The notes under the pieces are model-generated. The model ran no database searches and had not been told where the DNA came from. It saw only the letters and a program-made list of their open reading frames with translations. Shown here piece by piece: positions 36,904 to 45,297 of a DNA stretch of 64,000 nucleotides. The stretch covers positions 372,001 through 436,000 of the forward strand of contig NZ_JADMJN010000002.1 of NCBI RefSeq assembly GCF_018780565.1, given 5' to 3'. Every line of letters starts with the position of its first letter. Positions within the stretch are counted from its first letter, which is position 1. This stretch comes from Rhodoferax sp. Lineage in GTDB: Bacteria > Pseudomonadota > Gammaproteobacteria > Burkholderiales > Burkholderiaceae_C. The position numbers and the translations under genes were made by a program.

Positions 36904-37248
36904 ATGGTGACTCGTGCGGAAAACGCATCTGCCAACGCGGTGACAGAACCCGATCAGGTGTTTGAATTGGCCGCTGAACTCTTTCGGGTGATGTCGGCGC
37001 CTATGCGGCTGAAAATCATCAGCAGCCTGTGTGACACCGAGAAAAATGTGGGCGAATTGTTGAGCGAAATCAGCACCACGCAGCCCAATATGTCCCAGCA
37101 TCTCAACACGCTGTATCAGGCTGGCGTGCTTGGCAAACGACGCGATGGGGTACAGATTTTCTACCGAATCGTGGACGATCGGGTCGCAAGTTTGTGCCGT
37201 GCGGTTTGCCTGCAGATTGCCGTCGATGGCGAGCGCCGCAAGGATTGA
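36904..37248 (+). CDS. ArsR-family transcriptional regulator of the sulfur-oxidation island
   Basis: A 114-residue winged-helix regulator. The recognition region is STTQPNMSQHLNTLYQAGVL and the wing is KRRDGVQIFYRIVDD. Cys43 lies in the SSLCDTEKNVGELL helix and Cys98 and Cys102 in the C-terminal helix. A Cys pair in these positions resembles the persulfide-sensing pair of SqrR/BigR, so a sulfide- or polysulfide-responsive repressor is likely; that is inference. CCGGAGG lies upstream of the ATG at 36904. It sits 145 bp before the sulfide dehydrogenase unit on the same strand. Confidence 0.88.
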   Translation: MVTRAENASANAVTEPDQVFELAAELFRVMSAPMRLKIISSLCDTEKNVGELLSEISTTQPNMSQHLNTLYQAGVLGKRRDGVQIFYRIVDDRVASLCRAVCLQIAVDGERRKD

Positions 37249-37393
37249 CGCCGTCTTCACTGCGGGTTTGTACCGTATCTGATTTTGATGGGCGCGACTT
37301 ACGATTCATGTATATAAGACTCGACGAATAAATATCCATCGATCGATTCTGGACTCTGGTCGTCCCGGCTTTTGAATATTGCAAGGAGATAGC

Positions 37394-37696
37394 ATGAACA
37401 AGTGGATCAAGGTAACCGTAGGTGCGGCGCTGGCCGTCGCGTCGGTATGGGCCAGTGCTGACGCATTGCAGGTGCGCAGCATGGCAGCGTCTTGTGCCAG
37501 CTGCCATGGCACCAACGGTGTCGCCCAGCAAGGCATGGAGTCGCTGGCAGGCCAGGCCAAGGAGGATTTGTTGAAGAAAATGCTGGACTTCAAGACGGGA
37601 AAGAAGCCCGCCACCATCATGCATCAGCTCTCCAAAGGTTATTCGGATGAGCAGCTCGCACAACTGGCCGCGTATTTTGCGGCCCTGAAAAAATAA
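37394..37696 (+). CDS. Monoheme cytochrome c of the sulfide dehydrogenase unit (SoxE-like)
   Basis: A 100-residue exported cytochrome. The signal peptide (MNKWIKVTVGAALAVASVWA) ends near residue 22, the heme site is CASCH near residue 34, and a Met (IMHQLSKGYSDEQL) near residue 77 is the likely axial ligand. The fold is like a half of a c4/FccA cytochrome. AAGGAG precedes the ATG. It lies 11 bp before fccB, so it is probably the electron-accepting partner of the flavoprotein or an FccA-type subunit. Confidence 0.88.
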   Translation: MNKWIKVTVGAALAVASVWASADALQVRSMAASCASCHGTNGVAQQGMESLAGQAKEDLLKKMLDFKTGKKPATIMHQLSKGYSDEQLAQLAAYFAALKK

Positions 37697-37707
37697 GGGA
37701 GTACACC

Positions 37708-39000
37708 ATGAAACGTCGTCAACTTGTACAAACCGTGGGTGCTGGTTCAGTGCTTAGTGCTTTGGGTACGCTGGGGCTGGTGTCAGGGTGTGCCAGTACC
37801 GGGACTGGCAGTGGGCCCAAAGTGGTGGTGGTTGGAGGCGGCTATGGTGGCGCCACCGCCGCGAAATACGTGCGCATGTGGTCAGACTACGGCATCAATG
37901 TCACGCTGGTGGAGCCCAATGCGTCGTTCGTTTCCTGCCCCATCTCCAATCTGGTTCTGGGTGGCAGCAAGACCATGGCGGATATCACAACACCCTATGA
38001 CAACCTGGTTCGCCGCCATGGCGTCAATCTGGTGCGTGACATGGTCATAGCCATTGATGCAGAGAAGCGGCTGGTCAAGCTGGCCGGTGGCGGTGAACTG
38101 CCTTACGACCGGTTGATCGTATCGCCCGGCGTCGACTTCATGTGGGACACCTTGCCCGGCATGGCCAAGCCCGGTGCGCAGGACAAGGTGCTGCATTCAT
38201 GGAAAGCCGGTGCTCAAACGGCCGCATTGCGCAAACAGCTTGAAGCCATGCCCGATGGTGGTGTGTATGCGCTCTCGATCCCGCTGGCGCCCTACCGTTG
38301 CCCGCCCGGCCCTTATGAACGTGCGTGCCAGGTAGCCCATTACTTCAGCAAGGCCAAACCCAAAAGCAAGGTACTGATTCTGGACGCGAACGATGACGTT
38401 ACCTCCAAAGGTCCCTTGTTCAAAAAGGCCTGGGCCGAGCGCTACAAAGGCATCATCGAGTACCGCCCCAAGCACACCACGGTTGATGTGGATGCCGCTA
38501 CCAACACCTTGAAGTTCGAGTTCAATGACGATGTGAAGGCTTCGGTGCTGAACGTGATTCCGGCCATGCGCGCGGGCGATATTGCGGTGAAAACCGGTTT
38601 GGCTACTGCCAACAAGCGCTGGTGCGAGGTGGATTTTCTGACCTTCGAGTCCAAGGCAGCGAAGAATATTCACGTGCTCGGCGATGCCATACAAATTGCG
38701 CCTGCCATGCCCAAATCGGGCCACATGGCCAACCAGCACGGGAAAACCTGCGCTGCGGCGGTGGTGGCCTTGCTGACAGGTCAAACACCTAACGACATGC
38801 CGATTTACAACAACACCTGCTACAGCTTTGTCAGCGATGAAGATGTGGTTCATGTGGCCAGCGTGCACCGCTACGATGCGGAAAAGAAAACCATGCTGAC
38901 GGTGGCAGGGGCTGGTGGCGTTTCCAGCGCTGCGAATGAACTGGAAGGACGCTACGCCATGGCTTGGGCGCGCAACATCTGGGCTGACACGCTCGCCTGA
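37708..39000 (+). CDS. fccB: Flavocytochrome c sulfide dehydrogenase flavoprotein FccB/SoxF
   Basis: A 430-residue FAD enzyme oxidising sulfide to sulfur or polysulfide in the periplasm. A twin-arginine-like signal (MKRRQLVQTVGAGSVLSALG) carries the folded cofactor protein out. The FAD fold is VVVVGGGYGGATAAKYVRMW. The redox-active cysteines expected of the family are seen at Cys198 (PYRCPPGPYERAC) and Cys371 (NNTCYSF). A C-terminal dimer/cytochrome-contact domain follows. It is flanked on both sides by cytochrome c genes. Confidence 0.93.
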   Translation: MKRRQLVQTVGAGSVLSALGTLGLVSGCASTGTGSGPKVVVVGGGYGGATAAKYVRMWSDYGINVTLVEPNASFVSCPISNLVLGGSKTMADITTPYDNLVRRHGVNLVRDMVIAIDAEKRLVKLAGGGELPYDRLIVSPGVDFMWDTLPGMAKPGAQDKVLHSWKAGAQTAALRKQLEAMPDGGVYALSIPLAPYRCPPGPYERACQVAHYFSKAKPKSKVLILDANDDVTSKGPLFKKAWAERYKGIIEYRPKHTTVDVDAATNTLKFEFNDDVKASVLNVIPAMRAGDIAVKTGLATANKRWCEVDFLTFESKAAKNIHVLGDAIQIAPAMPKSGHMANQHGKTCAAAVVALLTGQTPNDMPIYNNTCYSFVSDEDVVHVASVHRYDAEKKTMLTVAGAGGVSSAANELEGRYAMAWARNIWADTLA

Positions 39001-39004
39001 CGCC

Positions 39005-39604
39005 ATGCTGGCTCTGGCTCAATGCGTCGCCGTCGTCATGTGCCTGGGCGCAGGCAGTGTTTGGGCGCAGGCCGATGAGGCCCGCGCCAAAAAAATTGTA
39101 TCGGGGGTCTGCTTTGTGTGCCATGGGGCCGAAGGCGAATCCTCCAGTGAGGTATTTCCAAGACTGGCCGGCCAGCACTGGGAGTACATCGCCAAGCAGT
39201 TGGAAAACTTCAAATCGGGCAAGCGCAAAAGCACCGCCATGGCCGACATGGCGGCCAAACTCAAGCCGGATGAAATGGTGGCCCTGGGTAAGTACTTCGA
39301 GAAGAAGTCGTTACCCGCTGAACCTCCCAAGGATGCAGATCTGGCCGCTGTGGGCAAGTATGTTTTTCAGGTGGGCAACAAGTTCAGTGGCCTGGCTGCA
39401 TGTGCCAGCTGTCATGGCAAGGACGCCCTGGGAACTGCGGCGTTGCCGCGTCTGGCCGGGCAGTACGCGCCCTATATCGAGGCGCAACTTCGGCAGTTTG
39501 ACAAACGTGAACGGACCAATGACAACGCAGTGATGCACTCTATTGCGAGCAAGATGACGCCTTTGGAAATGGCAGCAGTGGCCGAATATCTGAGCGGCAA
39601 ATAG
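39005..39604 (+). CDS. Diheme cytochrome c (c4/FccA type)
   Basis: A 199-residue periplasmic cytochrome with a signal peptide ending at WAQA and two c-heme sites, CFVCH (near residue 36) and CASCH (near residue 138), each followed by the PRLAGQ segment typical of cytochrome c4. Likely axial methionines lie near MADMAAKL and MHSIASKM. It begins 4 bp after the fccB stop. It may be the FccA partner or pass electrons on to the terminal oxidase. Confidence 0.9.
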   Translation: MLALAQCVAVVMCLGAGSVWAQADEARAKKIVSGVCFVCHGAEGESSSEVFPRLAGQHWEYIAKQLENFKSGKRKSTAMADMAAKLKPDEMVALGKYFEKKSLPAEPPKDADLAAVGKYVFQVGNKFSGLAACASCHGKDALGTAALPRLAGQYAPYIEAQLRQFDKRERTNDNAVMHSIASKMTPLEMAAVAEYLSGK

Positions 39605-39613
39605 CGCCAGCCT

Positions 39614-40711
39614 TCAGGGTGCGAGTGCGCCTCGCGTTGGCCCCTGGTTGGCGGGCAGCTCGCCGGCATCCGGGTCCAGCAGGCGATCTGTCAGGCCCGC
39701 CCCGGCCCACATGCCCAGCAGTGTGATCCATGCTGTTAGCGCAAAGATGGCGCCACCGGTCATGCCTGCACCCACCGCGCAACCGCCAGCCAGCATGGAA
39801 CCAAAACCCATCAGAACGGCGCCCGCAATGTAGCGACGCATGCTGTAGCCGTCCTTGAACCCTTCAAGCTTGAGATCCTTGCCGATCCAGGCCCCTATGA
39901 AAGAACCTGCAAAGACGCCTGGAAGCAAGCCAAAATCGAAGCCGATGGCGGGTGATGGAAGGGACAAGACCCGCATCAACCATTCTGCCGAGGGGCCGCT
40001 GAAAGTCAGGCCCTGCACAGGCACAACCTGGAATGAATTGGCCGACACCTGGAAGCTGAACCACCATGCGGCGCCCACCATGAGGCCCACGCCGATACCA
40101 CCGAGCCATTTCCACAAGCCCCAGCCACTTCGTATAGAAAAATACAGGGCTGCAGCAAACCAGATTAGGCCAAAGACCAGTCCGCCCCACGGGCCCGCAC
40201 CGGTCAGGGCAAGCAGGTCGCGGGATGCCCCCCCTTCCACCGTCCACCAGGTGCTGATGGTGTTGCGCAAGGGGGAGAGGGCGCCAGACAGGGATGCCTG
40301 CGCCGTCACGGCAAAGATGAGACCGCTTAAAAGCGCACGCAGGTTGCCGTTGGCCGACAGTACCAACAGGCGACTGGCGCAGCCCCGCGTCATGATCATG
40401 CCGGCGCCAAACAGCAGTCCGCCAATCAGGGCGCCCGAGATGCTGCCCCGAGTCGCAATTTGGCGGGCCGAACTGATGTCCAGCGAATGTGTCAGCAGCA
40501 GCACTTGAACTGCCACCACAGCCGTTGAAAACGCCAACAACCAGACGGCGATCTTTTCACCCGGTTTTCCATGCCAGAACTCGATCACGGCGGCTCGAAG
40601 GCAAAACCTGGAGCGCTGGGCGAAGAAGCCAAAGCCGAGACCGATCACAAGGCCACCCAATGCCAGGATGAGGCCGTCACCATGCTTTTCGAGAAGGGTT
40701 GCTAAATTCAA
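39614..40711 (-). CDS. YeeE/YedE (TsuA-type) thiosulfate transporter
   Basis: A 365-residue inner membrane protein with about nine to ten hydrophobic segments. The key family cysteine motifs are FAQRSRFCLRAAV, MIMTRGCASRLLV, and MLAGGCAVGAGMTGGA; these line the thiosulfate path in TsuA. The start is a TTG at 40711, which is rare; no in-frame ATG exists before the first membrane segment, and AGGTG lies seven bases upstream. It is encoded opposite to its neighbours and divergent from the soxH-like gene, implying import of thiosulfate or sulfur compounds coordinated with oxidation. Confidence 0.88.
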   Translation of the reverse strand: MNLATLLEKHGDGLILALGGLVIGLGFGFFAQRSRFCLRAAVIEFWHGKPGEKIAVWLLAFSTAVVAVQVLLLTHSLDISSARQIATRGSISGALIGGLLFGAGMIMTRGCASRLLVLSANGNLRALLSGLIFAVTAQASLSGALSPLRNTISTWWTVEGGASRDLLALTGAGPWGGLVFGLIWFAAALYFSIRSGWGLWKWLGGIGVGLMVGAAWWFSFQVSANSFQVVPVQGLTFSGPSAEWLMRVLSLPSPAIGFDFGLLPGVFAGSFIGAWIGKDLKLEGFKDGYSMRRYIAGAVLMGFGSMLAGGCAVGAGMTGGAIFALTAWITLLGMWAGAGLTDRLLDPDAGELPANQGPTRGALAP

Positions 40712-40752
40712 AACAGCACCTGATAATTCAGTACTCGCTTATATTACTCCAA

Positions 40753-41718
40753 ATGCAGATACACCAATCCATCTTCCGACGCCTGCGCATGCTTGCACTG
40801 GCAGGGGCCTGGGTGTTGATCACACCGTGGGCGAATGCAGAGGACATTCCGGTCATGACCGCACGGCAGGTGTCGCCTTCAGCCTGGTACGTCGAGGGGT
40901 TGCTGGCCGCCGGGTCTCCCGCCAATCAGAACTTCATCTCCAATGCAGGCTTCGTGGTCACGCCCCAGGGCGTGGTTGTGATCGACGCTTTGGGGTCGCC
41001 CGCTTTGGCGACACGGTTGATGGCTGCGATTCGAAAAGTCACTGCGGTGCCGATCACGCATTTGATCGTGACGCACTACCATGCTGACCATATTTATGGC
41101 CTCCAGAGTTTCAAGGCCGCCGGTGTGCGCATCGTGGCGCATCGTGCTGCGCTGGCCTATCTGAACTCGGATGCCGCCCGATTGCGCCTGAACGCGTCGC
41201 GCCAGGAACTCGCGCCATGGGTGGATGCGCAGACTCAGCTTGTGGAGGCAGACGAATGGCTTGATGGCGCCAGGGAACTCGTCGTGGGAGGCACAAGTTT
41301 TCAGATCAAGCCCATGGGGCCCTCGCATACGCCCGAAGACCTGGCAGTTTTCCTGCCCCATGAGAAGGTCCTTTTTGCCGGTGATCTGGTGTTTCGAAAC
41401 CGGTTGCCATTTGTGGGGCAGGCTGACAGCGGCCACTGGGTCAGGGCTCTGGACGACTTGCTTGCCCTCCATGCAACGGTGATCGTGCCTGGACACGGCC
41501 CAGTGTCGAAAGATGTGCTTGAGGACATGCAGTTGACCCGCGCCTATCTGGCACACCTTCGTGCCACCATGGGCCAGGCTGCGAAGAACATGGAACCTTT
41601 TGAAGAGGCCTACCAGGCGGCCGACTGGACGCGCTTTGAGCAGTTGCCGATGTTCCGCTTCATCAACCGCATGAATGCCTACAACACCTATTTGCTCATG
41701 GAAAGAGACGGCAACTGA
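40753..41718 (+). CDS. soxH: SoxH-like metallo-beta-lactamase-fold hydrolase
   Basis: A 321-residue exported MBL-fold protein. A signal peptide precedes residue 28 (AWVLITPWANA), the metal motif is VTHYHADHIYGL near residue 116, a later His is in GPSHTPEDLA, an Asp in LFAGDLVFRNRL, and a final His in VPGHGPVSK. SoxH-type proteins occur in sox clusters but their reaction is not settled; thiol-ester hydrolysis is a guess. Its stop overlaps the next start (TGATG), coupling it to soxW. Confidence 0.85.
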   Translation: MQIHQSIFRRLRMLALAGAWVLITPWANAEDIPVMTARQVSPSAWYVEGLLAAGSPANQNFISNAGFVVTPQGVVVIDALGSPALATRLMAAIRKVTAVPITHLIVTHYHADHIYGLQSFKAAGVRIVAHRAALAYLNSDAARLRLNASRQELAPWVDAQTQLVEADEWLDGARELVVGGTSFQIKPMGPSHTPEDLAVFLPHEKVLFAGDLVFRNRLPFVGQADSGHWVRALDDLLALHATVIVPGHGPVSKDVLEDMQLTRAYLAHLRATMGQAAKNMEPFEEAYQAADWTRFEQLPMFRFINRMNAYNTYLLMERDGN

Positions 41719-42218
41719 TGCTGTCCAGGACTGGCATGGAGCGGCGCTGGGTCACCATGGCCGGCCTGGCGGTGGGAATGGGGTGTGTTGTCGAACCTGC
41801 CGGGGCCGCTCCGGTTGTGTTGCCCGCTTCGGTGTCGCTTCCAGATGAGCTGGCCCGTGCGCTGAAGAGCGGGCGTCCGCTCGTTGTGATGGTGAGCCTG
41901 GATGGTTGTGTATTTTGCAGGCTCACCCGGGAAAATTATCTGGGACCGATGCAGGTACAGCAGGGCTTGCCTGTTGTGCAGGTCGATATGCGGAGCACTC
42001 AGCCGGTCAGAAATTTTGCGGGTGCAGTGGTGACGCATGATGAACTGGTTCGGTCCTGGGGTATCAAGATTGCCCCTACGGTGCTCTTCTTTGGTTCGGG
42101 TGGCCTGGAGCTTGCTGAGCGTCTGGTGGGTGGCATGCTGCCCGATTTTTATGGGGCCTACCTTGACGATCGTCTTGAGCTTGCGAAAAAGAAGATTGCC
42201 CAGCCTTCAAGGCCGTAG
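41718..42218 (+). CDS. soxW: SoxW-like periplasmic thioredoxin
   Basis: A 166-residue thioredoxin-fold protein with an N-terminal export signal (RRWVTMAGLAVGMGCV) and a CVFC active site in VSLDGCVFCRLTRENYL. A cis-proline segment KIAPTVLFFGSGG follows. SoxW/SoxV systems keep the SoxY cysteine reduced. No SoxV (CcdA-like) membrane reductase is seen in the window. Overlaps the soxH-like stop codon. Confidence 0.82.
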   Translation: MLSRTGMERRWVTMAGLAVGMGCVVEPAGAAPVVLPASVSLPDELARALKSGRPLVVMVSLDGCVFCRLTRENYLGPMQVQQGLPVVQVDMRSTQPVRNFAGAVVTHDELVRSWGIKIAPTVLFFGSGGLELAERLVGGMLPDFYGAYLDDRLELAKKKIAQPSRP

Positions 42219-42272
42219 ACACAAGACAACTTTTTCTGCCAGACTCGGGTTTTTGGCTGGCAAGGAATGACG

Positions 42273-42596
42273 ATGAAAACCCATGCTTTGGTGATGGCTC
42301 TGTCAGTGTTGAGTAGCGCAAGCATCGCATGGAGCCAAACGCCGGTCGAGTTTCAGGGGGCTGACCTTGCTCTGGGCGAAAAACTTATCGCCGAGAACAA
42401 GTGCGTGGCCTGTCACCAGGGTAAGGTGGGGGGGGATGGCAGCAGTATTTACAAACCTGCCGGGCGCATCACCACACCAGGGTTTCTGCGCGGTATGGTG
42501 GAGCAATGCAACACCGAGCTGAAGCTCAGTCTGTTTCCCGATGAAGTAACGGCGATCTCTGCGGTATTGAACCGGGATTACTATCGTTTTAAGTGA
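42273..42596 (+). CDS. Small monoheme cytochrome c with a second conserved-looking cysteine
   Basis: A 107-residue exported cytochrome. The signal peptide ends near AWSQ, the heme site is CVACH at residues 44-48, and a lone Cys79 lies in GMVEQCNTELKLSLFPDEV. The C-terminal arrangement (Cys followed by a Phe-Pro-Asp-Glu-Val helix) resembles the part of SoxA that carries its thiolate heme ligand, so Cys79 could be an axial ligand; Met76 is the alternative. The start at 42273 is preferred because AAGGA lies six bases upstream, whereas it abuts the ATG at 42267. The partner is unknown; the location suggests sulfur oxidation. Confidence 0.82.
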   Translation: MKTHALVMALSVLSSASIAWSQTPVEFQGADLALGEKLIAENKCVACHQGKVGGDGSSIYKPAGRITTPGFLRGMVEQCNTELKLSLFPDEVTAISAVLNRDYYRFK

Positions 42597-42673
42597 AAGT
42601 GATCAACCCGAAGGAATGGGGTAATCCCTAAGGTTGGTCGGGCAAAGATCATATATATTCGTAATTGCTGATG

Positions 42674-42686
42674 GAATGATTCATTC
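42674..42686. promoter_or_regulatory. 13-bp palindrome upstream of soxC, candidate operator
   Basis: GAATGA-T-TCATTC is a perfect palindrome 58 bp before the soxC start and just after an AT-rich TATATATTC. Its place at the head of soxCD-YZAXB and the nearby ArsR-type regulator make it a candidate binding site. No experimental or database support is available here. Confidence 0.45.
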
Positions 42687-42731
42687 GATTTTTCCGGGGC
42701 AATGAACGAACGAATCTCAACAGGAGATGGT

Positions 42732-44108
42732 GTGAATCACGAAAATATACGCTCGGGAGCCATTCAAAAAGCGCCAGAGAATTTTTTGAGCAGGGACGGC
42801 ATTCAAACGGTTGCGTCAGAAGCCCGACAGGGGCGGCGTGATTTCATGCGTACGGCATTTGCGGCGGCGGCAGCCAGCGCAGGTGCCTCTGCGGCGCTGG
42901 CGCAAGGCAATCCGGTGCCCTCTGCTGGCGGTGATCCGAATATTCTGAATTTACCTGAACACAGCAAGGGGCTGGGCCAGGGTGTGGCCACCGATGGCTA
43001 CGGCAAGCCTTCCAGGTTTGAGGCCAACGTGCAGCGGCGCCAGAGCCCGGGCTTGACCCAAACGACGCAATCGTCCGTGTCTTTTGCGCCATTGCAGTCG
43101 CTGTTTGGCATCGTTACGCCCAGTGGCTTGCACTTCGAGAGACATCATCAGGGCTGGTGGGATGTGGATCCGTCCAAACATCGTTTGATGGTCAACGGCT
43201 CAGAGCCGGGCATGGTGAAAACGCCCAAAGTGTTCACGCTGGACGAGATCATGCGTTTGCCCGCCGTATCCCGTTTCCATTTCATCGAGTGTGGTGCCAA
43301 CACCGGTATGGAGTGGGGCAATGTGGCTGTGCCCACGGCCCAGTATTCGCATGGCATGTTGTCGTGTAGCGAGTTCACGGGTGTACCCCTGATCACCTTG
43401 CTGGAGATGGCCGGTGCTGACCTGAAGCGTGGCAAGTTCGTGCTGGCCGAAGGGGCCGATGGTTCATCCATGACGCGCACCATTCCCATGAGTCAGATTC
43501 TCTCCGGTGAAGTGCTGATTGCTTATGGTCAAAATGGCGAAATGCTGCGTCCCGAAAATGGCTATCCGCTGCGGCTGATCGTGCCCGGTGTGCAGGGTGT
43601 GAGTTGGGTCAAGTACCTGCGCCGCATTGAAGTGGGTGACCAGCCCTATGCGACCAAAGACGAGGCCATCCATTACATTGATTTGATGCCTGATGGACTA
43701 CACCGGCAGTACACCAGCATTCAGGAATGCAAAAGCGTGGTGACCACACCCTCCGGTGGTCAGGTGCTGTTGGACAAGGGCTTCTACAACATCACGGGGC
43801 TTGCGTGGTCGGGGCGCGGCAAAGTAAAAAAGGTGGATGTGTCCGTGGATGGTGGACGCAATTGGCGTTCAGCCCGGCTTGAGACGCCTGTGCTCAGCAA
43901 ATGCCTCACGCGTTTCAATATCGACTGGGTGTGGGATGGCAAACCCACCATTATTCAGAGTCGCGCCAGCGATGACACCGGTTACGTACAGCCCAGTTAC
44001 AAGCAGTCGCGTGCTGTGCGGGGTACGCGTTCGATTTACCACAATAACTCCATTCAGTCCTGGCTGGTGCAGGAAAACGGGGAGGTAAAAAATGTCCAGA
44101 TTTCTTGA
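42732..44108 (+). CDS. soxC: Sulfane dehydrogenase subunit SoxC
   Basis: Molybdenum subunit of Sox(CD)2, which oxidises the sulfane sulfur on SoxY. It has 458 residues from the GTG at 42732; the ATG at 42702 is an alternative start. CAGGAG lies five bases before the GTG. A twin-arginine signal with GRRDFMRTAFAAAA is present, as expected for a Mo protein. The molybdenum-ligating Cys187 is in FHFIECGANTGMEWGN. A C-terminal Mo-oxidoreductase dimerisation domain follows (KVDVSVDGGRNW). It overlaps soxD by 17 bases. Confidence 0.95.
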   Translation: MNHENIRSGAIQKAPENFLSRDGIQTVASEARQGRRDFMRTAFAAAAASAGASAALAQGNPVPSAGGDPNILNLPEHSKGLGQGVATDGYGKPSRFEANVQRRQSPGLTQTTQSSVSFAPLQSLFGIVTPSGLHFERHHQGWWDVDPSKHRLMVNGSEPGMVKTPKVFTLDEIMRLPAVSRFHFIECGANTGMEWGNVAVPTAQYSHGMLSCSEFTGVPLITLLEMAGADLKRGKFVLAEGADGSSMTRTIPMSQILSGEVLIAYGQNGEMLRPENGYPLRLIVPGVQGVSWVKYLRRIEVGDQPYATKDEAIHYIDLMPDGLHRQYTSIQECKSVVTTPSGGQVLLDKGFYNITGLAWSGRGKVKKVDVSVDGGRNWRSARLETPVLSKCLTRFNIDWVWDGKPTIIQSRASDDTGYVQPSYKQSRAVRGTRSIYHNNSIQSWLVQENGEVKNVQIS

Positions 44109-45186
44109 AGCCATTGCCGCCCTGGCTTTGCTCTGTGCGGCCGATTTGAGTGTGGCGCAGGGTGCTGCCAAATACCCAGGCGTGGGCCGTGCCGCCACAG
44201 CCAGCGAAGTCGCTGCCTGGGACATTGATGTGCGCCCTGATTTCAAGGGCTTGCCTGCGGGTTCTGGCTCGGTAGCCAAAGGGCAGGATGTATGGGAAAG
44301 CAAATGCGCCGCTTGCCATGGCGTGTTTGGTGAGTCGAATGAGGTGTTCAGCCCCTTGGTGGGTGGCACGACGGCCGACGATGTGAAGACCGGCCGTGTC
44401 GCCCGGTTGCTCGATGCTTCTTTCCCGGGACGAACAACCCTGATGAAAGTCGCCACCGTATCGACGCTGTGGGATTACATCAACCGCGCAATGCCCTGGT
44501 CGCAGCCCAAATCACTGACGCCCGATGAGGTGTACGCGGTAACGGCATTTTTGCTGAACCTGGGTGGCGTTGTGCCGGATGATTTTGTTTTGTCTGACAA
44601 GACCATGTCCCAGGCGCAGGCTCGGTTGCCCAACCGCAATGGCATGACCACTGCGCATGCGCTGTGGCCAGGCCAGGCCTTGGGCGGCAAGCGCGTACCG
44701 GATATCAAGGCGACCGCCTGCATGTCCAACTGCATTTCCGAGCCGAAAATTGCTTCATTCTTACCTGACTTTGCCCGCAACGCGCATGGCAATCTGGCGG
44801 AGCAGAACCGCGTGGTCGGCGCCCAGCATGGCGCGGACACCAACCGCCCTGAAGTCAAAGGCAAGGCTGCAATCGGTACGCCTGTTGTGGGTGCTGCCCC
44901 GCCTGTTGCCAAGCCGGTCACATCCGGCGCTGATGCCAGCAAGGCTGCGTTGAACCTGGCGGGGCAGAATGGCTGTACCGCCTGTCATGGTGTCAGCCAG
45001 AAGATTGTGGGGCCGTCGTTCGCTGATATTGGGAAAAAACATGCAGGTAAAGTGGACTATCTGGTCGGGAAAATCAGGGCCGGGGGCTCAGGTGTGTGGG
45101 GACCGATACCCATGCCGGCGCAGACTTTGAGCGAGGCGGATGCCAGGACCATTGCGACCTGGCTCTCCGCGGGGGCATCGAAATAG
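44092..45186 (+). CDS. soxD: Diheme cytochrome c subunit SoxD
   Basis: Electron-accepting partner of SoxC. The 364-residue exported protein has a signal peptide ending near VAQG and two heme sites, KCAACHGVFGES (near residue 74) and GCTACHGVSQK (near residue 298). A long middle segment holds CMSNC, probably a disulfide. The C-terminal domain with PIPMPAQTLSEADARTIATW is a typical class I cytochrome with a Met ligand. The presence of SoxCD predicts complete thiosulfate oxidation without sulfur globules. Confidence 0.94.
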   Translation: MSRFLEAIAALALLCAADLSVAQGAAKYPGVGRAATASEVAAWDIDVRPDFKGLPAGSGSVAKGQDVWESKCAACHGVFGESNEVFSPLVGGTTADDVKTGRVARLLDASFPGRTTLMKVATVSTLWDYINRAMPWSQPKSLTPDEVYAVTAFLLNLGGVVPDDFVLSDKTMSQAQARLPNRNGMTTAHALWPGQALGGKRVPDIKATACMSNCISEPKIASFLPDFARNAHGNLAEQNRVVGAQHGADTNRPEVKGKAAIGTPVVGAAPPVAKPVTSGADASKAALNLAGQNGCTACHGVSQKIVGPSFADIGKKHAGKVDYLVGKIRAGGSGVWGPIPMPAQTLSEADARTIATWLSAGASK

Positions 45187-45297
45187 TGAAAAAATTGGTG
45201 GAACCGGTGGCTTCAATTGAAGTCCCACAAGGGGTATTCCCTGAATCGGCAAGAATCACGTTCAATTGGCATTGACTTAAACCAGAAGGAGCTCTTC

